The notes under the pieces are model-generated. The model saw only the letters and a list, made by a program, of their open reading frames with translations. It did no database searches and had not been told where the DNA came from. The translations under genes were made by a program, and so were the position numbers. Below are positions 20,621 to 24,467 of a stretch of DNA of 24,467 bases, piece by piece; positions within the stretch are counted from its first letter, which is position 1, and every line of letters starts with the position of its first letter. The stretch lies in the IMG/VR virus record IMGVR_UViG_3300034112_000319, positions 1-24,467 of that record; one strand, written 5' to 3'. Source of the stretch: a virus.

Positions 20621-20636
20621 GGGGGCTTCGGCCCCT
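20621..20636 (+). terminator. UUCG-loop hairpin after the coat gene (weak terminator)
   Basis: GGGGC-TTCG-GCCCC (20622-20635, with a G-T closing pair) lies 9 nt after the coat stop. The following sequence, GCTTTC, has only a short T-run, so termination is probably partial, or it protects coat mRNA from 3' decay. Confidence 0.55.
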
Positions 20637-20666
20637 GCTTTCAAACCACTTTAAAAGGAAATTATC

Positions 20667-21095
20667 ATGGCACTCCCTAATGGCGCAAGCGGTTACCAAG
20701 TTGGTGACGGCAATCTTGGCGAAATCAGTTTTTCCAACACCAGCGCACCCGTTGCATTGACTGGCGCGGCTGTCACCATCACAGCAGACAATTTGGCTGC
20801 TGGTGTGTGTACTATGGACTCAGGCGGCACAGACGCAGGCGCTTACGTGTTCCCAACAGGTGCACTGCTTGACGCTGCATTCTCTAGCCTTAAAGTTGGC
20901 TCAACATTTGACTGCTCTTTCATCAACATTGGTGACAATGCAGCAAACGATGTGGTCTTCACCGCTGGCACGGGCAACACCCTTATTGGTAACGACACAA
21001 TCCAAGATTCGCTGACCAAAACCAGCAACACATCTGGTACGTTCCGTTTCCGCAAAACAGGTGACGCAGCGTACTCAATCTATCGCGTTGCTTAA
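20667..21095 (+). CDS. Probable head decoration or virion protein (142 aa)
   Basis: The 142-aa protein is Gly/Ala/Thr-rich and beta-like throughout (GNLGEISFSNTSAPVALTGA, then AAVTITADNL, TFDCSFINIG, DVVFTAGTGNTLIG, GTFRFRKTGDAAYSIYRV). It sits between the coat gene and the tail factor genes, enclosed by two UUCG hairpins, and has a strong AAAAGGAAA ribosome site, so high expression is likely. That context and composition suggest a capsid decoration or head-surface protein. No sequence family is recognised, so the role is inferred. Confidence 0.75.
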   Translation: MALPNGASGYQVGDGNLGEISFSNTSAPVALTGAAVTITADNLAAGVCTMDSGGTDAGAYVFPTGALLDAAFSSLKVGSTFDCSFINIGDNAANDVVFTAGTGNTLIGNDTIQDSLTKTSNTSGTFRFRKTGDAAYSIYRVA

Positions 21096-21111
21096 TTTTT
21101 GAGCAACTGGT

Positions 21112-21135
21112 AAAACGGGGCTTCGGCCCCGTTTT
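21112..21135 (+). terminator. Intrinsic terminator with UUCG loop
   Basis: AAAACGGGGC-TTCG-GCCCCGTTTT is a perfect 10-bp stem ending in a T-run, 16 nt after the decoration-type gene. It is a strong hairpin on both strands. Downstream tail genes would need read-through, antitermination or another promoter. Confidence 0.88.
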
Positions 21136-21150
21136 CACACGGAGATTCAA

Positions 21151-21399
21151 ATGAACGTAACCCTCGTACACCCTGAGTTTGGTGCCAAAGTTGCCATCGA
21201 TCAAGCTGAGATCGACAATGATGAAAAAAACGGCTGGACACGGTACAATCCTGATACGCCCGTCAAGGTGGCACCCGAGCCGGTAGTCGAAGCGCCAAAG
21301 CGCAAGTACACTCGCAAAGTGACCGATCAACCTGTCGAACAGCCCAACGAAGTCCCATCCTTTTTGACTTCGGCAAGCGACGAATCCGAAGGGAAATAA
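21151..21399 (+). CDS. 82-aa phage protein of unknown function
   Basis: The protein starts MNVTLVHPEFGAKVAIDQAE with a GGAG site before ATG 21151. The N-terminal 35 residues look folded (AEIDNDEKNGWTRYNP); the rest is Pro/Glu/Lys-rich and likely disordered (EPVVEAPKRKYTRKV...). Similar short proteins with a KRKY/YTRK basic patch occur beside P22-type tail factor genes in my memory of phage genomes, but I cannot name a function. It ends one base before the gp4-like gene start. Confidence 0.75.
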   Translation: MNVTLVHPEFGAKVAIDQAEIDNDEKNGWTRYNPDTPVKVAPEPVVEAPKRKYTRKVTDQPVEQPNEVPSFLTSASDESEGK

Positions 21400-21400
21400 C

Positions 21401-22111
21401 ATGGCTTATACCGCTGGCGACCAGATCAACCGAGCGCTTCGTCTGCTCGGTATTCTTGCCGAAGGTGAAACGGCGTCAGCGGCTACCAGTCAGGATGCCT
21501 TGACTGCAATGAACCAGATGATCGACTCGTGGAACACCGAGCGTCTGTCTGTGTTCTGCACCCAAGACCAAGTGTTTAACTGGCCCGTGGGCCAGATTAA
21601 ACAGACCCTTGGCCCCTCTGGTGACTTTGTGGGCAACCGCCCAATCCAGCTTGATGACGCCACCTACTTCCGCGCCCCCAGTGGCGTGTCGTATGGCATC
21701 AAAATCATCAACCAGGACCAGTACAACGGCATCGCTGTCAAGACCTCAACATCGACCTTCCCGCAGGTCATTTTTGTCAACAACACGTTTCCCAACGTGG
21801 AGATGTACATCTACCCCCGGCCCACGCAGTTGCTGGAGTGGCACTTTATCTCGGTGCAAGAGTTGACGCAACCTGCCTTGCTGGCAACCGAGTTGTTCTT
21901 CCCCCCAGGTTACATGCGGGCGTTTGCCTACAACTTGGCGATGGAGATCGCACCCGAGTTTGGCGTGGAGCCAAGCCCACAGGTGCAGCGCATCGCCATG
22001 ACCAGCAAGCGCAACCTCAAGCGCATTAACAACCCATACGATGTGATGTCCATGCCCTACGCATTGGTGTCCAATCGTCAGCGTTTCAACATCTACGCAG
22101 GCAATTTCTAG
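21401..22111 (+). CDS. P22 gp4-like tail accessory factor (head completion)
   Basis: The 236-aa protein matches the P22 tail accessory factor family: TAGDQINRALRLLGILAEGE, then ALTAMNQMIDSWNTERLSVF, FNWPVGQIKQTLG, FFPPGYMRAFAYNLAMEIAP and a C-terminal SMPYALVSN. P22 gp4 (166 aa) binds the portal from below, closes the DNA exit and forms the docking site for gp10; it also has muralytic activity in P22. This protein is longer, with extra sequence in the middle and C-terminus. AAGGGAAATA precedes ATG 21401, immediately after the preceding stop. Confidence 0.9.
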   Translation: MAYTAGDQINRALRLLGILAEGETASAATSQDALTAMNQMIDSWNTERLSVFCTQDQVFNWPVGQIKQTLGPSGDFVGNRPIQLDDATYFRAPSGVSYGIKIINQDQYNGIAVKTSTSTFPQVIFVNNTFPNVEMYIYPRPTQLLEWHFISVQELTQPALLATELFFPPGYMRAFAYNLAMEIAPEFGVEPSPQVQRIAMTSKRNLKRINNPYDVMSMPYALVSNRQRFNIYAGNF

Positions 22112-22119
22112 GAGCCATT

Positions 22120-22719
22120 ATGACCACCATCGCCATTTCAGCACTGCCCGTTGCGACAGTCATCAACGCAGCAGACGTTATGCCCATCGTGCAAAGCGGC
22201 ATCACCAAGCAGCTTACCAAGACGCTGTTGTTTACCAGCCCCACGATGGTCACGCCTGTGCTGGGTACAGTGACCAGCGGCAATATCAGCGCCTGCACCA
22301 GCACCAGCATGGTCATGGTCACTCCTGTCATTGGTGCAGCCACAGGCACAAGCCTTGCAGTCACCGCAGCGGTCACATCCTCTGGCACGGCTGGTGTGGG
22401 TTATGCCACTGGTGCTGGCGGTGCAGTTACGCAGATCACCAGCCGAACCACAGGTGTGACGCTAGACAAGACCACTGGTGCAATTACGCTGTTCAGCGCA
22501 GCAGGTTCGGCAACAGCGGCAACCTTCACCGTTACCAACAGCACTGTGGCAGCGACTGATGTGATTATCTTGAACCAAAAGTCAGGCACAGACCTGTACG
22601 ACTTGATGGTCACGGCTGTTGCGGCAGGCAGTTTTAACGTCACCTTCCGAACCACTGGCGGCACGACAACAGAGACACCCGTGTTTAACTTTGCCGTCAT
22701 CAAGGGCGTGGCAGCGTAA
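22120..22719 (+). CDS. Phage fibre-like structural protein (199 aa)
   Basis: Residues 6-35 (ISALPVATVINAADVMPIVQ, SGITKQLT) reproduce the anchoring motif of the fibre at 15813-16871. Thr/Val/Ala-rich shaft sequence follows, then GYATGAGGAVTQITSRTTGV and a C-terminal domain with AATFTVTNSTVAATDVIILN and VTFRTTGGTTTETPVFNFAV, a module I associate with head-fibre or tail proteins in phages. It sits between the gp4-like and gp10-like genes, so it likely joins the tail or neck. GGAGCC precedes ATG 22120; the stop overlaps the gp10 start (TAATG). Confidence 0.78.
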   Translation: MTTIAISALPVATVINAADVMPIVQSGITKQLTKTLLFTSPTMVTPVLGTVTSGNISACTSTSMVMVTPVIGAATGTSLAVTAAVTSSGTAGVGYATGAGGAVTQITSRTTGVTLDKTTGAITLFSAAGSATAATFTVTNSTVAATDVIILNQKSGTDLYDLMVTAVAAGSFNVTFRTTGGTTTETPVFNFAVIKGVAA

Positions 22720-24362
22720 TGAAAACGCCCATCCTCGGTTCATCCTACGTGGCCCGCAGTGTCAACGCTGCGGATGCCCGCATGGTCAACCTGTTCCCCG
22801 AGGTCATCCCCGAGGGTGGACTAGAGCCTGCGTTTCTGAACCGTGCGCCAGGGTTGCGCTTGCTGGCGTCGATCGGCAACGGTCCAATCCGTGGCCTGTG
22901 GGATTTTGCGCCTGACAGCAGCACCGCCTTTGTTGTGTCGGGCAACCAGTTCTTCAAAATCACCAACAGTTACGTTCCCACGTTGCTGGGCACCGTGGCG
23001 GGCACTGGCCCCGTGAGCATCGCTGACAACGGAACCCAAGTGTTCATTGCAGCCAACGGGCCAAGCTACATCTACAACAACACGACCAACGTGTTCCAGC
23101 AGATCACCGACCCTGACTTTCCCGGCGCAGTGAGCGTGGGCTATCTGGACGGCTACTTTGTGTTCAACGAGCCAAACAGCCAGCGCCTTTGGATCACCAG
23201 CCTGCTGGACGGCCTGTCCGTGGACCCGCTGGATTTTGTAAGCGCCGAGGGTGCGCCTGACGACATAACCGCCTTGATCGTTGACCACCGCGAAGTGTGG
23301 GTGCTGGGCACCAACTCGGTCGAGGTTTGGTACAACGCCGGGACAGCAGACTTTCCGTTGCAGCGCATCCAAGGCGCTTTTAACGAGATTGGCTGCATCT
23401 CCCCCTACTCGCTTGCCAAACTCGACAACGGCGTGTTCTGGCTGGGTTCTGACGCCCGTGGCAAGGGCATCGTCTACCGGGCCAACGGCTACACGGGCAC
23501 CCGCATCTCGACACACGCTGTCGAGTGGCAAATCCAGCAGTACGACGACATCACTGACGCCTTTGGGTACACGTACCAGCAAGACGGTCACGCTTTCTAC
23601 GTCCTGATCTTCCCATCGGCCAACACCACATGGGTGTATGACGTGGCAACGCAGGCATGGCACGAACGGGCTGGGTTTGAGAATGGGCAATTTACCCGTC
23701 ACCGCAGCAACTGCCAAATGGCGTTTAACAACGAGATTGTTGTCGGTGACTTTCAGACTGGCAACATCTACGCCTTTGATCTTGAGGATTACTCGGACAA
23801 CGGCCAGATTCAAAAGTGGTATCGCACATGGCGGGCACTGCCTACGGGCCAGAACAACTTCAAACGCACTGCGCAGCACAGCCTTCAGCTTAACTGTGAA
23901 GCAGGTGTTGGCTTGAACTTGTACCCCGCCTACGATGCGGAAGAATTAACGGCTGAAAACGGCGACATTTTGATTGCCGAGTACGTGCAAAACGAAATCA
24001 CTGCCGAAACGGGCGAAGTGCTGACCACCGAGGCGGGTGATGGTTTTGAGCCGCTGGTTGATGCAGCCGCCTACCCCGTGCCGTTTGTGCCGCCCATGAT
24101 GTTGTCAACCATTGGTTATTCTGCTGCACCTGGTTACGACCCCCAAGTCATGCTGCGCTGGAGCGATGACGGTGGACACACATGGTCTAACGAGCACTGG
24201 ACATCTTTGGGTCCAATCGGTGCTTATGGACGCCGTACATTTTGGAGGCGCTTGGGCATGACGCTCAAGCTGCGTGACCGGGTGTACGAGTTGTCAGGCA
24301 CCGATCCCGTGAAGATTGCCATCATGGGCGCTGAACTTATTCTCAGTCCGACTGTCGCGTAA
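22719..24362 (+). CDS. P22 gp10-like packaged-DNA stabilisation protein
   Basis: The 547-aa protein begins MKTPILGSSYVARSVNAADA and has RMVNLFPEVIPEGG, APGLRLLASIGNGPIRGLWD, then repeated blade-like segments (AFVVSGNQFFKI, VSVGYLDGYFVFNEPNSQRL, VWVLGTNSVEVWYNAG, NGVFWLGSDARGKGIVYRAN), as in the gp10 family beta-propeller-like fold. In P22, gp10 (472 aa) binds gp4 and plugs packaged DNA, with the needle gp26 below. The extra length here lies mainly in the C-terminal third, including a duplicated ENGDILIAEYVQNEITAETG-type motif. It begins in a TAATG overlap and ends in another. Confidence 0.92.
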   Translation: MKTPILGSSYVARSVNAADARMVNLFPEVIPEGGLEPAFLNRAPGLRLLASIGNGPIRGLWDFAPDSSTAFVVSGNQFFKITNSYVPTLLGTVAGTGPVSIADNGTQVFIAANGPSYIYNNTTNVFQQITDPDFPGAVSVGYLDGYFVFNEPNSQRLWITSLLDGLSVDPLDFVSAEGAPDDITALIVDHREVWVLGTNSVEVWYNAGTADFPLQRIQGAFNEIGCISPYSLAKLDNGVFWLGSDARGKGIVYRANGYTGTRISTHAVEWQIQQYDDITDAFGYTYQQDGHAFYVLIFPSANTTWVYDVATQAWHERAGFENGQFTRHRSNCQMAFNNEIVVGDFQTGNIYAFDLEDYSDNGQIQKWYRTWRALPTGQNNFKRTAQHSLQLNCEAGVGLNLYPAYDAEELTAENGDILIAEYVQNEITAETGEVLTTEAGDGFEPLVDAAAYPVPFVPPMMLSTIGYSAAPGYDPQVMLRWSDDGGHTWSNEHWTSLGPIGAYGRRTFWRRLGMTLKLRDRVYELSGTDPVKIAIMGAELILSPTVA

Positions 24363-24467
24363 TGGCAACCGCACAACTGACCAACATCACGCCTCCTCGG
24401 GTTCCTTTGCTGGACCCGAAGACTGGCCTTATCTCGCGTGAGTGGTATCGCTTTTTCTTGAGCCTGT
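24362..24467 (+). CDS. 5' part of a phage tail-region protein (truncated by window edge)
   Basis: The first 35 residues are visible: MATAQLTNITPPRVPLLDPK, then TGLISREWYRFFLSL. This PPRVPL-DP-TGLISREWYRFF opening is common in phage proteins encoded just after gp10-type genes, but I do not know a proven function; a tail needle-related or linker role is possible. The ATG overlaps the gp10-like stop by one base (TAATG). No coiled coil can be judged from the visible part. Confidence 0.75.
   Translation, partial: MATAQLTNITPPRVPLLDPKTGLISREWYRFFLSL

Noticed and set aside
22821-23879. 352-aa minus-strand frame inside the gp10-like gene
   Set aside because: Antisense shadow with no start signal; the plus frame has clear family features.

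Overview
The window is a stretch of a tailed-phage genome (or prophage) with P22-type podovirus virion architecture. The family set (P22-like portal, scaffold, coat, tail accessory factor gp4 and DNA-stabilisation protein gp10) and the fairly high G+C with Shine-Dalgarno-led overlapping genes suggest a phage of a Gram-negative host. A betaproteobacterial (Burkholderiales, perhaps freshwater) host is my guess from the look of the small accessory proteins, not something the sequence proves. No integrase, repressor, lysis gene, tRNA or rRNA is visible, so lifestyle cannot be decided from this segment.

Left arm (1-6095, plus strand): a replication module. It holds the tail end of a probable DUF2800 protein, a 213-aa protein in the position where related phages carry a single-strand DNA-binding protein, a family A DNA polymerase with 3'-5' exonuclease, a PP-loop (PAPS reductase/DndC-like) ATP pyrophosphatase with Fe-S-type cysteines, and a large primase-helicase. 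A 122-bp spacer before the polymerase can form a multi-hairpin RNA with a competing alternative fold. A bidirectional terminator (6095-6122) closes the module.

Middle (6120-9034): a minus-strand operon of nine small, mostly unknown genes running from 8401 down to 6120, driven by a near-consensus sigma70 promoter (8434-8461). It includes two micro-proteins (19 and 31 aa) that are essentially single membrane helices. Several of these genes are too short for ordinary ORF calling. Upstream lies about 630 bp without genes, packed with 12 copies of GTCCACA (either strand), a perfect 26-bp direct repeat, smaller palindromes and an AT-rich stretch. This is a candidate replication origin or operator complex and the most striking non-coding feature of the window.

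Right arm (9035-24467, plus strand): packaging and virion genes. Small and large terminase, an HNH endonuclease, three tiny basic proteins, a GroES-like co-chaperonin, portal, a DUF5856-like protein and two small structural proteins come first. A lower-G+C tail fibre/tailspike cassette follows (15300-18210), then a hairpin-flanked small gene, scaffold, major coat, a probable decoration protein, gp4-like tail factor, a fibre-like protein and gp10-like protein; a further gene runs off the right edge. Most junctions are ATGA, TAATG or TGATG overlaps, so translation is probably coupled. UUCG hairpins after the coat and decoration genes may set their relative dosage.
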